A DNA stretch of 64,000 nucleotides, from assembly GCA_963812085.1 (NCBI GenBank), contig CAWETL010000003.1, forward strand, positions 620,001 to 684,000, given 5' to 3'. Below are positions 1-8,492 of this stretch, piece by piece (the first letter of the stretch is position 1; each line of letters starts with the position of its first letter). Origin of the DNA: SPDF01 sp963812085. GTDB taxonomy: Bacteria > Gemmatimonadota > Gemmatimonadetes > Gemmatimonadales > GWC2-71-9. Made by a program: the position numbers and the translations under genes. The notes under the pieces are model-generated. The model ran no database searches, was not told the DNA's origin, and saw only the letters and a list, made by a program, of their open reading frames with translations.

Positions 1-797
1 GGGTCGGCCTCGAGCGGACCATGGAAGACGCCGTACGCCAGGCTATCGGCGCCCTCGTGGCCGCCGCGCCGGTCGGTGACTGGCGGCCGATGCCGGCCGG
101 CCTCAGTCGGCTGGACGCCGGAGAATTGGCCGAATCGCTCTTCGGGGCGGACGTGCCGTCCGCGAGCGGGTCCGGCGTCGAGCCGACCGGGGACGGTGGA
201 GCGGGCGTCGCCGGAGCCGCGGACCCGCTGGCCGGCGGACTGACCCAGCTGTTCGACACCTACATCGTCTACCAGGCCGCGGAAGGCGTGGTGTTCGTGG
301 ACCAGCACTCGGCGCACGAACGGGTGCTCTACGAAAGAGTGATGTCGGACTTGTCGGGCGCCGGCGCACCGGCCCAGCGACTGCTGCTGCCGGCGACGCT
401 CGAGCTGTCCGACGAGGAGCTCGACGCCCTCGAGCGGCACCGCGAGGTGTTCGAGCGGGTGGGGTATACGGTGGACGAATTCGGCGGGCGCACCGTGGTG
501 CTCCATGCCGTCCCGGTGCCGCACCCGAGGTTCGACGCCGTGGCCTGCTTCCGCGACATGATCGCCGACCTGGCGGGTGGGCGGTTCGGCGGCTGGGCGA
601 ATCCGCTCGAGCGCTTCGCGGCCACGTTCGCCTGCCGCGCCGCGGTGAAGGCGGGCCAGCGGCTGAGCCAGGAGGAGATGCGGGAGCTGCTGCTCAGGCT
701 CTTCGCCACGGACCTGCCCCCGCACGACGTCCACGGCCGCTCCACCATCGTCCAGTTGCCCCGGGAGGAGCTTGAGCGGCGCTTCGGCCGTCGCTAG
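1..797 (+). CDS. mutL: DNA mismatch repair protein MutL, C-terminal part (5' end outside window)
   Basis: This is the C-terminal dimerisation and endonuclease region of MutL, which couples MutS mismatch recognition to strand incision. The frame is open from the window edge, so the N-terminal GHKL ATPase domain lies upstream and only about 264 codons are visible. The block QLFDTYIVYQ is followed by DQHSAHERVLYE, which fits the DQHAxxExxxxE metal-binding endonuclease motif with Ser for Ala. This is the form expected in bacteria without MutH. Near the end, PPHDVHGRSTIV corresponds to the CPHGRP motif but lacks the Cys. A poorly conserved linker precedes the domain. The stop lies inside the start region of miaA (26-base overlap), so the two genes are translationally coupled, as in many bacteria with mutL-miaA. 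Confidence 0.93.
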   Translation, partial: VGLERTMEDAVRQAIGALVAAAPVGDWRPMPAGLSRLDAGELAESLFGADVPSASGSGVEPTGDGGAGVAGAADPLAGGLTQLFDTYIVYQAAEGVVFVDQHSAHERVLYERVMSDLSGAGAPAQRLLLPATLELSDEELDALERHREVFERVGYTVDEFGGRTVVLHAVPVPHPRFDAVACFRDMIADLAGGRFGGWANPLERFAATFACRAAVKAGQRLSQEEMRELLLRLFATDLPPHDVHGRSTIVQLPREELERRFGRR

Positions 798-1701
798 GGT
801 TCCGGTCCTGGTCGGCCCCACGGCAGTGGGGAAGACCGCCGTCGCCCTGGCGCTCGCGGCCCACTGGCCGCTCGAGATCATCTCGGCCGACTCCCGCCAG
901 GTGTACCGCCGGCTGGACATCGGCACCGCCAAGCCCACGCGGCGCGAGCTTGCCCGGGTGCCGCACCACGGTGTGGACATTCTCGACCCCGGGCACCGAT
1001 ACAGTGCGGGCCGATGGGCGGCGGCGGCCAGCGCGTGGATCGAGATCGTCCAGGCGCGGGGCCGCCAGCCGGTCGTGGTCGGGGGAACCGGCCTGTACGT
1101 TCGCGCGTTAATGGACGGCCTCTTCCGCGAACCGGCGCTGGATGCCGAGCGACGTCCGCGGCTCGAGGGATACCTGGCGGGCCTCACCTCGGCGGAGCTG
1201 GTGCGCTGGGCGGGCCGGCTCGACCCGGCCTACGCCGGGGGCGGCCGCCAGCGGGCCCTCCGCAGCATCGAAATGGCCCTGATGACCGGGCACCCGCTGT
1301 CCCACTGGCAGCGCGCCGCCCGGGCAGACCGCCGGTTCGAGCCCTGGTACGTGGTGCTCAGCGTGCCGCGGCCGGTGCTGCATCAGCGGATCGAACGCCG
1401 CGCGGCGGAGATGGTGCAGCGCGGCCTCATCGAGGAAGTGGCGGCGGTGCTCGCGGAAGGGCACGCGGCCCACGCCCCCGGGCTCGACGGCATCGGCGTC
1501 CGGGAAGCGGTCGAATACCTACACGGCAAGCGGAGCCGCGAGAGCGTCGCGGACGCGATGACCATCAGCACCCGGCAGTACGCCAAGCGACAGGAAACCT
1601 GGTTTCGTCACCAGCTCGAGGGCGACATCCTCCGGCTGGACGCGACCCGACCGCCGGCGGACCTGGCCGCCGAGATCGCCGCCCACTGGAGCCCCGCATG
1701 A
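772..1701 (+). CDS. miaA: tRNA dimethylallyltransferase MiaA
   Basis: MiaA transfers a dimethylallyl group to N6 of A37 in tRNAs that read codons starting with U. The 309-residue product has the usual length. It has a P-loop, GPTAVGKT, at about residues 15-22, then ADSRQVYR and DIGTAKPT, and the family block VGGTGLYVRAL in the middle. The C-terminal region holds the STRQYAKRQ.TWFR signature that contacts the anticodon loop. Translation appears to start at a TTG that overlaps the mutL 3' end by 26 bases; no better ATG or GTG is available that keeps the P-loop strand. The stop overlaps the ATG of the next gene as ATGA. Confidence 0.95.
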   Translation: MSGASAVARVPVLVGPTAVGKTAVALALAAHWPLEIISADSRQVYRRLDIGTAKPTRRELARVPHHGVDILDPGHRYSAGRWAAAASAWIEIVQARGRQPVVVGGTGLYVRALMDGLFREPALDAERRPRLEGYLAGLTSAELVRWAGRLDPAYAGGGRQRALRSIEMALMTGHPLSHWQRAARADRRFEPWYVVLSVPRPVLHQRIERRAAEMVQRGLIEEVAAVLAEGHAAHAPGLDGIGVREAVEYLHGKRSRESVADAMTISTRQYAKRQETWFRHQLEGDILRLDATRPPADLAAEIAAHWSPA

Positions 1702-2825
1702 AGATCGGCATCACCTGTTATCCGACCTACGGTGGTTCCGGCGCCGTCGCCACCGAGCTCGGCCTCGAACTCGCCCGCCGCGGCCACGAGGTGCATTTCA
1801 TCACGTACGCCTCGCCGTTTCGCCTGCGGGGCGGGTTCGCCGAGCGGGTGTTCTACCACGAAGTGGAGACCCGGCTCGGGCACTACGCGCTGTTCGACCA
1901 TTTTCCGTTCACGCTGGCGCTCGCCTCGCACCAGTACGAGGTGTCGCGCCGGGAAAAGCTCGACCTGCTGCACGTCCACTACGCCATCCCGTACGCCACC
2001 ACGGCGTGGATCGCGCGGGAAATGCTGCAGAACGAGCATCCCATCAAGGTGGTGACCACGCTCCACGGCACCGACATCACCCTGGTCGGCCAGGAGTCCA
2101 GCTTCTTCGACATCACGAAGTTCTCGATCGCCCGTTCCGACGAGGTGACGGCGGTGTCGGAGTACCTCCGGAGCGAGACCGTCCGCGCCTTCGGCCCGGT
2201 GCACCCGGACCTGCGGGTCATCCCCAACTTCGTGAACCTCTCCGAGTACCATCCCGCGGCGAACGCGAACCGCGAAGGCCTCGCCCCCGAGGGGCACAAG
2301 ATCATCAGCCACACTTCCAACTTCCGCGAGGTCAAGCGGGTCAAGGACGTGGTGCGGATCTTCGCCCGGATTCGCCGGGCGATGCCCTCCACGCTGCTGA
2401 TGATCGGCGACGGCCCCGAGCGCGGCGAAGCGGAACGCGAGGCCCAGACGCTGGAGGTGGCCGGCGACGTCCGCTTCCTCGGCCGGCTCGACCGGGTCGT
2501 CGAGCTGATGCAGGCCACCGACCTCTTCCTCCTGCCGTCGCAGTCCGAGTCGTTCGGGCTGGCGGCCCTCGAAGCGATGGCCTGCGGCTCGCCGGTGGTG
2601 GCCAGCCGGGCGGGTGGATTGCCCGAGGTGGTGGAGGACGGCGTGAGCGGGATCCTGGAGCCGGTCGGTTCCGTCGAGGCGATGGGCCGCCGCGCCGTTG
2701 AGCTGCTCCGGAGCCCCGACAAGTACCGGGCGATGGCGAAGGCGGCGGTCGAGAAGGCCGCGGAGTTCTCCGCCGACCGCGTCGTGCCGATGTACGAGGC
2801 GCTCTACCGCGAAACGCTCGGCTAG
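1698..2825 (+). CDS. bshA: N-acetyl-alpha-D-glucosaminyl L-malate synthase BshA
   Basis: This is a GT4-family retaining glycosyltransferase that joins GlcNAc from UDP-GlcNAc to L-malate, the first step of bacillithiol synthesis. The start follows BshA closely: MKIGITCYPTYGGSGAV, then HVHYAIPYATTAW and TTLHGTDITLVG. The donor-binding ExxxxxxxE motif is ESFGLAALE at about residue 290. At 375 residues the length is normal for BshA. The ATG overlaps the miaA stop (ATGA) and the stop is followed directly by uppP, so it is inside a translation-coupled operon. A general GT4 enzyme is possible, but the N-terminal GGSG loop and HGTD block favour BshA. No bshB or bshC is seen in this window. Confidence 0.88.
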   Translation: MKIGITCYPTYGGSGAVATELGLELARRGHEVHFITYASPFRLRGGFAERVFYHEVETRLGHYALFDHFPFTLALASHQYEVSRREKLDLLHVHYAIPYATTAWIAREMLQNEHPIKVVTTLHGTDITLVGQESSFFDITKFSIARSDEVTAVSEYLRSETVRAFGPVHPDLRVIPNFVNLSEYHPAANANREGLAPEGHKIISHTSNFREVKRVKDVVRIFARIRRAMPSTLLMIGDGPERGEAEREAQTLEVAGDVRFLGRLDRVVELMQATDLFLLPSQSESFGLAALEAMACGSPVVASRAGGLPEVVEDGVSGILEPVGSVEAMGRRAVELLRSPDKYRAMAKAAVEKAAEFSADRVVPMYEALYRETLG

Positions 2826-3635
2826 ATGGATCCGGTCCTCCTCCTCAAGGCCGCCATCCTCGGGCTGGTGGAAGGCGTCACCGAGTTCATCCCGGTCAGT
2901 TCGACCGGGCACCTGATCATCGCGGGCGACCTGCTCGGGTTCACCGGCGAGCGTGCCAAGACGTTCGAGATCTTCATCCAGCTGGGCGCGATCTTCGCGG
3001 TGGTCTGGCTGTACCGCGCGCTGTTCGTCCGCGTGGCGCGCAACCTCGGGCGCAGCGTCGAGAGCCGGCGGTTCGTCGTGAACCTGGCGCTCGGCTTCCT
3101 CCCGGCGGCGGTGGTCGGCCTCGCGACGCACAAGTGGATCAAGGCCCACCTCTTCACGGTCCCCACGGTGGCGGGCGCGCTCGTCGTCGGGGGCCTCGCG
3201 ATACTCATCATCGAGCGGATGCGTCCCACCGCGCGGGTGTCGTCGGTGGACGCGCTGGGCCCGCGGACGGCCTTCGGGATCGGCGTGGCGCAGGTGCTGT
3301 CACTCTTCCCGGGCGTCTCGCGCTCCGGCGCCACCATCCTCGGCGGTTACCTGCTGGGGCTCACCCGGACAGCCGCCACCGAGTTCTCCTTCTTCCTCGC
3401 CGTTCCCGTCATGTTCGCCGCCACCTTGCTCGACCTCGTGAGCAGCCGGGACGCGCTGGGCCGCGCCGACATCCCGGTCTTCGCTGTCGGGTTCATCGTG
3501 TCGTTCCTCAGCGCCGTCGTGGTGGTCCGCGCCTTCCTCGGCTTCGTCGCGCGGCGGGATTTCTCCATCTTCGCGTGGTATCGGATCGTCGCGGGCGTGA
3601 TCCTCCTGATCTGGTGGCAGGTCCGCGGCGGATGA
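2826..3635 (+). CDS. uppP: Undecaprenyl-diphosphatase UppP (BacA family)
   Basis: This integral inner-membrane phosphatase converts undecaprenyl diphosphate to the monophosphate, recycling the lipid carrier for peptidoglycan and other polymers. The 269-residue product has the two family signatures. The first is EGVTEFIPVSSTGHL near residues 17-31, holding the catalytic Glu pair and Ser. The second is FPGVSRSGATI near residue 165, holding the essential Arg. About seven to eight hydrophobic segments follow one another along the chain. The ATG starts on the base after the bshA stop and the gene ends in an ATGA overlap with birA. High UppP activity is linked to bacitracin tolerance. Confidence 0.96.
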   Translation: MDPVLLLKAAILGLVEGVTEFIPVSSTGHLIIAGDLLGFTGERAKTFEIFIQLGAIFAVVWLYRALFVRVARNLGRSVESRRFVVNLALGFLPAAVVGLATHKWIKAHLFTVPTVAGALVVGGLAILIIERMRPTARVSSVDALGPRTAFGIGVAQVLSLFPGVSRSGATILGGYLLGLTRTAATEFSFFLAVPVMFAATLLDLVSSRDALGRADIPVFAVGFIVSFLSAVVVVRAFLGFVARRDFSIFAWYRIVAGVILLIWWQVRGG

Positions 3636-4339
3636 TCGCGTCCGGCGTCTGGCTCGACGCGGTGGATTCGACGCTGGACGAACTGCATGCTCGCGCCGCC
3701 GCCGGGGCCCCGGATGGGACCTGGCTGGTGGCGGCGGAGCAGCGGGCGGGGCGGGGGTCGAGGGGGAGGAGCTGGCACTCCCCGCGGGGCGGCCTCTGGC
3801 TGAGCGTCCTCCGGCGCGCCACCGGGGCTCCCGGGGGGTTGGAGCTCCTGAGCCTCCGCGCCGGCCTCGCCGTGGCCGGGGTACTCGACGGCCTCCCGCC
3901 GGTAGCGCCGGTCATGCTCAAGTGGCCGAACGACCTGATGGTGCGGGGTCGCAAGGTCGGGGGCCTCCTCGTCGAGGCCCGGTGGCAGGGGACCACGCTC
4001 GCCTGGGTGGCCATCGGGCTGGGGCTCAACGTCAGGAATCCGATCCCGGCTGATCTCCGCGACCGGGCCGTCGCCCTCGGCGACTTCTGCGGGGAGACCA
4101 CCGTGGAGGCGCTGGCGGACCCCATCGCCGCCGCGCTCGCCGCGGTGGACCTCGACGCGCCGCTCCTCTCCCCGCAGGAACTGGAGGAGTACGCCCGGCG
4201 GGACTGGCTGCGAGGCCGGCAGGTGACGGCGCCACGCGCCGGGACCGCCGCCGGAGTGGGCGCCGACGGGACGCTGGCGGTCCGGGACGACACCGGCGCG
4301 TTCCACCACATCCGGCTTGGCGAGGTCCTCCTCGGTTGA
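3632..4339 (+). CDS. birA: Biotin-[acetyl-CoA-carboxylase] ligase, catalytic domain only
   Basis: BirA activates biotin with ATP and attaches it to the biotin carboxyl carrier protein. The 235-residue chain has the biotin-binding loop GRGSRGRSWHSPRGGLW near residue 49, KWPNDLMV near 104 and KVGGLLVE near 113, followed by a small C-terminal barrel. It begins straight away with the catalytic fold (DAVDSTLDELHARA). There is no N-terminal winged helix, so this is a monofunctional ligase and not a biotin-operon repressor. The start ATG overlaps the uppP stop (ATGA). Confidence 0.93.
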   Translation: MIASGVWLDAVDSTLDELHARAAAGAPDGTWLVAAEQRAGRGSRGRSWHSPRGGLWLSVLRRATGAPGGLELLSLRAGLAVAGVLDGLPPVAPVMLKWPNDLMVRGRKVGGLLVEARWQGTTLAWVAIGLGLNVRNPIPADLRDRAVALGDFCGETTVEALADPIAAALAAVDLDAPLLSPQELEEYARRDWLRGRQVTAPRAGTAAGVGADGTLAVRDDTGAFHHIRLGEVLLG

Positions 4340-4348
4340 GGCCAGCCT

Positions 4349-4376
4349 TACCGGCCGTCCGGGCAGGACCTAGATT
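4349..4376 (+). promoter_or_regulatory. Candidate promoter for coaX
   Basis: A TAGATT hexamer at 4371-4376 lies 6 bases before the coaX ATG at 4383, with a weak TTACCG at 4349-4354 and a 16-base spacer. The position would place the transcript start at or next to the start codon, and no Shine-Dalgarno sequence is seen. The -35 match is poor. Confidence 0.35.
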
Positions 4377-4382
4377 CCCCGC

Positions 4383-5162
4383 ATGCTTCTCGCCCTCGAT
4401 CTTGGCAATACCGAAATCACGGTCGGCCTCTTCCGGGGCGACCAGATCACGGCCCATTGGCGGCTCACCACCAACCCCGACCGCACCCCCGACGAGTGGG
4501 GCACGGCGATCGGGACCTTTCTGCTTCACGCCGGGCACTCGCCGAACGAAGTGCGGGCGGCCATCCTGGCGTCGGTGGCGCCCGCGGTCACCCGGAGCGT
4601 CATGGCCGGCATCGAGGCGGCGACCGCCTGCGCCGCCGTCCCGGTTGATCCCCGTTCGCCGCTCCCGATCCGGCTCGACGTCGACGAGCCGCTCAGCGTC
4701 GGGGCGGACCGGATCGTCAACGCACTGGCGGCGCTGGAGCTCTACAAGACCGACACCGTCGTGGTGGACTTCGGCACCGCCACGACCTTCGATTGCATTA
4801 CCGCCGACGGCCGCTTCATCGGGGGCGCCATCATGCCCGGCCTCCGGACCTCCGCCGACCAGCTGACCCGCCGCGCCGCAAAGCTGCCCGCCACCGAGCT
4901 CGCTGCCCCCGAGCGCGCCATCGGCCGGCGCACCGAGGAATGCATCCAGGCCGGTGTGCTCTACGGCGCCGCCGATGCGGCGGACGGCATGCTGCGGCGG
5001 ATCTTCGCGGAGTGGCCGAACCCGGCACCTCCCGGCGTCGTCGCGACCGGCGGATTGGCGTCGGTGGTGGCACCCTTCACCACGTTGATCACGCGCGTGG
5101 ACCCGGACCTGACGCTGCGCGGACTCCGAATCGCCGCGATGCACCTGGGAATGCGCTGGTGA
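4383..5162 (+). CDS. coaX: Type III pantothenate kinase CoaX
   Basis: CoaX phosphorylates pantothenate in the first step of coenzyme A synthesis. It belongs to the ASKHA fold and is not inhibited by CoA. The product is 259 residues, the normal length. It shows the N-terminal phosphate-binding strand LALDLGNTEITVGLF, then the pantothenate-site segment GADRIVNALAA near residue 107 and the second phosphate motif VVDFGTATTFD near 127. IGGAIMPGL and the adenosine motif VVATGGLA follow. It is commonly found next to birA, as here. It is followed with a GTGA overlap by the prenyltransferase. Confidence 0.95.
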   Translation: MLLALDLGNTEITVGLFRGDQITAHWRLTTNPDRTPDEWGTAIGTFLLHAGHSPNEVRAAILASVAPAVTRSVMAGIEAATACAAVPVDPRSPLPIRLDVDEPLSVGADRIVNALAALELYKTDTVVVDFGTATTFDCITADGRFIGGAIMPGLRTSADQLTRRAAKLPATELAAPERAIGRRTEECIQAGVLYGAADAADGMLRRIFAEWPNPAPPGVVATGGLASVVAPFTTLITRVDPDLTLRGLRIAAMHLGMRW

Positions 5163-6100
5163 CGCGGGACGCTCCGACTGCATTCCGGCGGGGCGGCTAT
5201 CGTCTCCTCGGCCATCGCTTCGACTACCTGCTCCATACCCGTCCCGCCGAGTGGCCGATCATGGCCGCCCACACGGCGCTGGGCTACGTCCTCGCGGTGG
5301 GGCTTGGCGGCGTGGCCACGGGGCAGGTGCTCGGCGCCGCGCTCCTGGGCCTCGCGCTCTGGGTGATCTGCCTCAACGGCGGCACCCTCGCGATCAATTC
5401 CGCGTTCGACAAGGACGAGGGCGACATCGGCTACCTGCGTCAGCCCCCTCCCGTTCCGGCGCACCTCTTCGCGTTCGGCATGGGGCTGCTGGTGCTGGGC
5501 GGTGTGCTGTCGCTTCAGCTGCCGGCCGGGTTCACGGCGGCGTACGGCATCTGTTTCGTGCTCTCCGTCCTGTATTCGGTGCCGCCCTTCCGCTTCAAGG
5601 CGGTGGCGGGGGTGGACTGGATCATCAACATGATCGGCTTCGGTTGCCTGACCCCGTACGCCGGCTGGGCGCTCACGGGTCGGCCGCTCGACCGGCCGGC
5701 GCTGCTCGTCTTCGCGGCGTTCGCCCCGCTCTTCGCCTCGCTCTACCCGCTCACCCAGATCTACCAGTTCGAGGAGGACCGCCGCCGCGGCGACCGGACG
5801 CTCGCCCTGATGCTGGGGGAGCGGGCGAGCTTGTTGGTGGCGCTCGTCGCCACAGTGGTCGCCTTCGTGCTGTTCGTGCTCGCCGGCGAGGGACGCGGGT
5901 GGCTGAGGACCGGAGCGCTGGGCGGCTGGCGGATGGGCCTCCTGGGGGTGGCGTTCGCCGCCTGGATGGCGGTGCTGCTGCCGTGGACCGTGAGGTGCCG
6001 CCGGATGACCCCCGCACAGCACCAGCGCGGGATGTACCTCGCGCTCGGGGCCTGGGCCGTGACCGATGTGGCCGTGGCGCTCGGATTCGGGCTCGGCTGA
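5159..6100 (+). CDS. UbiA-family prenyltransferase
   Basis: This is a polytopic inner-membrane enzyme of the UbiA superfamily, which moves polyprenyl or phytyl chains onto aromatic or other acceptors. In 313 residues there are about eight to nine hydrophobic segments. The first Asp-rich motif is NSAFDKDEGD (the NxxxD...D site that binds the diphosphate through Mg2+). The second, YQFEEDRRRGDRTL, lies on the other half. GTG was chosen as start because it overlaps the coaX stop (GTGA) and leaves a short basic N-terminus before the first helix. The exact acceptor cannot be read from sequence; menaquinone-, chlorophyll- and carotenoid-type branches all share these motifs. No other quinone or pigment genes are nearby. 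Confidence 0.8.
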   Translation: MTRDAPTAFRRGGYRLLGHRFDYLLHTRPAEWPIMAAHTALGYVLAVGLGGVATGQVLGAALLGLALWVICLNGGTLAINSAFDKDEGDIGYLRQPPPVPAHLFAFGMGLLVLGGVLSLQLPAGFTAAYGICFVLSVLYSVPPFRFKAVAGVDWIINMIGFGCLTPYAGWALTGRPLDRPALLVFAAFAPLFASLYPLTQIYQFEEDRRRGDRTLALMLGERASLLVALVATVVAFVLFVLAGEGRGWLRTGALGGWRMGLLGVAFAAWMAVLLPWTVRCRRMTPAQHQRGMYLALGAWAVTDVAVALGFGLG

Positions 6101-6104
6101 ACCC

Positions 6105-6134
6105 TTGGCCGCGCCCTTCCGGGCGCGTTATTAT
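6105..6134 (+). promoter_or_regulatory. Candidate sigma70-type promoter
   Basis: TTGGCC (6105-6110) and TATTAT (6129-6134) are separated by 18 bases. They sit about 30 bases before the ATG at 6165, which has a GGGAG ribosome site. The promoter would start a short transcript covering the small envelope genes and the NlpC/P60 gene. Confidence 0.5.
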
Positions 6135-6164
6135 TCCCCCATTCCACCCACACTGGGAGCCGGC

Positions 6165-6791
6165 ATGAGTTCCGCGGTTCGCGCCGATTCGACCACCGAC
6201 CTGACCGACCTGCCGTACGTCCTCCGTTCGGCGGTCTCGCTGGGCGCCCTGACCGCGCTCGTCGTGGTGGTCATGTCGTTCATCACGCGGCTCCTGGCCG
6301 GCGTGCCGGAGTTCGCCCTCGGCGCGGTCGTCGTCCTTGCCGGCGCGGCGGCGGTGACCTTCCTGCCCGGGCGCTGGACCCGGGCCCGCACCATCGAAGG
6401 GATCGCGGGCGCCGCGGGCATTGGGCTCGCGGCGACGGTCGTCTTCCTGCTCATCGATGTGGCCCTCCTGCAGCCGACCGGGATGTACACCAACCGCTGG
6501 CGCGAAATCGGCGGCGGGAGCAACTGGTGGTACCACCCGATCTGGTGGATGCTCGGCACCTTCCTGGCGTGGATGGGCGCGCAGATTCTCGCCAGCCAGG
6601 CGCGGAAGGGCGCCGTGTCCGTCCCCAAGGCGGTCGGCACCGTGCTGGGGCTCACGCTGGTCTGCTGGGTCGCCGGGGTACTCGTGCACTTCCCCGGCGC
6701 CGGCTGGAACCTCGGCAGCCTCGGCGTGTCGTACGTGCCCGGGGTGACTCTCGCGGCGGCGCTGGGAGCCCTGGGCGGCCGGCGTAGCTGA
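6165..6791 (+). CDS. Conserved-looking polytopic membrane protein, function unknown
   Basis: I do not recognise this family. The 208-residue product starts with a short polar segment. It then has about five hydrophobic stretches: near residues 23-42, 47-63, 77-98, 130-147 and 160-176, the last followed by a small hydrophobic tail. Between helices three and four is a Trp/Tyr-rich loop (GGGSNWWYHPIWWML). The ATG at 6165 was preferred because it has GGGAG at the right distance and follows a plausible promoter. It is the first gene of a tightly packed group (4 bases to the next gene). Confidence 0.7.
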   Translation: MSSAVRADSTTDLTDLPYVLRSAVSLGALTALVVVVMSFITRLLAGVPEFALGAVVVLAGAAAVTFLPGRWTRARTIEGIAGAAGIGLAATVVFLLIDVALLQPTGMYTNRWREIGGGSNWWYHPIWWMLGTFLAWMGAQILASQARKGAVSVPKAVGTVLGLTLVCWVAGVLVHFPGAGWNLGSLGVSYVPGVTLAAALGALGGRRS

Positions 6792-6795
6792 GGAG

Positions 6796-7101
6796 ATGCG
6801 CGCGACGCGGTTCCTCCGCAGCGCGTTCGGATGGCTGCTGACGCCCGTGGTGGCGTTGGCAGCCTCTTTTCTTGGCGCCTGGCTCGGCACCGTCCTGGCG
6901 CAACTGCTGCCGAATCCGGTGCACGGCGTCGCGCTCACGATCGGCCTGGGCGCGATCGCCGGCTACGCCACCGTCCACTTCTGGCTCGCGGGACTGCGCC
7001 GGTCACCCCGGCTCCAGCACGCGCTGCACGTGCTGCCGGACGGCACGCCGGAAGGGGCCGCCGAAGAGGCGCCGCCGCCGCCCGCCGGGGGTGAAGAGTG
7101 A
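6796..7101 (+). CDS. Small membrane protein, function unknown
   Basis: The 101-residue protein has two predicted membrane helices (about residues 12-35 and 44-66) rich in Gly and Ala. A short basic loop and a Pro/Glu-rich C-terminal tail (EEAPPPPAGGEE) follow. No enzyme motif is visible. It sits 4 bases after the preceding membrane protein and overlaps the next gene by GTGA, which supports real translation within one operon. Confidence 0.6.
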   Translation: MRATRFLRSAFGWLLTPVVALAASFLGAWLGTVLAQLLPNPVHGVALTIGLGAIAGYATVHFWLAGLRRSPRLQHALHVLPDGTPEGAAEEAPPPPAGGEE

Positions 7102-7496
7102 CCGGGCTCGATCGAGCCGCCGGCGCGGTGCTCCTGTCGCTGCTCGCCGCCTGCACGGGGGAGCGACCGCACGCTGCCCCGCCGGCCGCGGAGCAGGCTG
7201 CCGACCCCGTGTATCCCACCCTGGCCGATTCCCTCGTCCTCACGACGCCCGGCGGCGTCGAGGTGTACTTCTCGGGCGCGCGGGTCGGGACCGACTCCAC
7301 GGGTGCGTCCTGCCTGGAGCGGGGAATCGTCCTCGTCCGCGGCGGGGCCCGGACGCTGGTGCCGCTGCTCATGACCGGGGCCGCGCCGACCCTGGTGAAC
7401 GACACCACCATCCGCGCACGGATCTGGCTCCACTGCCGGCCCGGCAACACCTACGACGTGAACCTGCGCACCGGCGCGCCGACTCGCATCCGGTGA
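7098..7496 (+). CDS. Putative lipoprotein, function unknown
   Basis: The 132-residue product has a signal sequence ending in a lipobox, LLAAC, so the mature N-terminal Cys would be about residue 19. The mature part is probably a small beta-rich domain with two Cys residues (SCLERG and LHCRPG) that could form a disulphide. It starts with GTG overlapping the previous stop (GTGA) and ends with another GTGA overlap into the NlpC/P60 gene. This tight packing suggests an envelope role linked to that hydrolase, but the function is unknown. Confidence 0.62.
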   Translation: MTGLDRAAGAVLLSLLAACTGERPHAAPPAAEQAADPVYPTLADSLVLTTPGGVEVYFSGARVGTDSTGASCLERGIVLVRGGARTLVPLLMTGAAPTLVNDTTIRARIWLHCRPGNTYDVNLRTGAPTRIR

Positions 7497-8479
7497 GAGC
7501 CGCACGCGGGCGGATGCTGACGGCGCACGTCGCCCTCCTGGTGGTGGGGGCGTCGGCATGCGTGTCCCGGGCGGCGGCGCAGGGCATCGGGCTCGAAGCC
7601 GGTTGGTACGACGGCGACGCGAAGGCCTACCTCGTGCTGAGCGCCGGGTCGGCGCGCCGACTCTCGGCGCCGCTGTCGCTCAACCTGTCCGGCACGTGGT
7701 ACTCGCCGCTCTCGGAGCAGGGCGGAGATCTGGTCGGCGCGAGCGCGGACCTGGGCCTGTGGCGCGGCGGGAATCCCGGACTCTACCTGGTCGGCGGCCT
7801 CTCAGGGGGATTCGGCTTCAGCGGGGCCGACATGGTCTGGGGATCGTATTCCGCCGGGGCCGGCTACGAGTTTCGCCTCTTCTCGACGCTGGGGCTCGCG
7901 GCCGAGGCCCGGTGGCGCGGCCTCACCCAGGGGAGCGACCAGGGGGTGCAGCTCAGCGCCCGGTTCGGCCTCGGGATGCGGCGGAAGACCTCGAATCCGC
8001 CACCGCCCCCCACGGCGAGCGCCGCGAGCACCGCCGCGGTTCCCGGGGCCGTCGCACCGGCGTCGGCGCCTGCCGAGGGGTCCGCTGCGGCACAGGCAGT
8101 GGTCCAGACGGCGCTCGACGTGATGGGGACGCCGTATCGCTGGGGCGGCACCAGCGCCGACGGCTTCGATTGCTCCGGGCTCATCCAGTACGCCTACTCG
8201 GCGCACGGCATGATGCTGCCGAGGACGAGCGCCGATCAGGCGAAGCAGGGGGCGGAGGTCGAGCGGAGCCTGTCGGCGCTGCTGCCGGGCGACATCCTGA
8301 CCTTTTCGGCCGGGGCGGGGGGGAGCCAGGTGACCCACGTCGGGCTGTACATCGGCGGCGGGGAGTTCATCCACAGCGCCACGAACGGCGTGCAGAAGAG
8401 CCGGCTCAGCGCGACGGATCCGTATGGAAAGTGGTGGTGGGACCGCTGGGTGGGGGTCCGGCGGCTGCTGCCGGGGTAG
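7493..8479 (+). CDS. Secreted NlpC/P60-family peptidoglycan hydrolase with N-terminal beta-rich domain
   Basis: This is probably a cell-wall endopeptidase that cleaves peptide stems of peptidoglycan. After a signal peptide (about residues 8-30, ending in AAAQ) there is a Gly-rich outer-membrane-barrel-like region to about residue 165. A Pro/Ala linker follows, then a C-terminal NlpC/P60 domain. The catalytic Cys is in DGFDCSGLIQYAY (about residue 226) and the catalytic His in VTHVGLYIGGGEFIHS (about 282). The GTG at 7493 overlaps the previous stop; an in-frame ATG at 7514 would also give a good signal peptide. The gene is followed by a palindromic repeat that separates it from a convergent gene. 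Confidence 0.85.
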   Translation: MRAARGRMLTAHVALLVVGASACVSRAAAQGIGLEAGWYDGDAKAYLVLSAGSARRLSAPLSLNLSGTWYSPLSEQGGDLVGASADLGLWRGGNPGLYLVGGLSGGFGFSGADMVWGSYSAGAGYEFRLFSTLGLAAEARWRGLTQGSDQGVQLSARFGLGMRRKTSNPPPPPTASAASTAAVPGAVAPASAPAEGSAAAQAVVQTALDVMGTPYRWGGTSADGFDCSGLIQYAYSAHGMMLPRTSADQAKQGAEVERSLSALLPGDILTFSAGAGGSQVTHVGLYIGGGEFIHSATNGVQKSRLSATDPYGKWWWDRWVGVRRLLPG

Positions 8480-8492
8480 GGGCGGGTTTCCT

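Noticed and set aside
4793..5158. Longer start for the UbiA-type protein inside coaX
   Set aside because: The upstream extension is low-complexity Arg/His sequence read out of frame from coaX; the GTG overlapping the coaX stop is the natural start.
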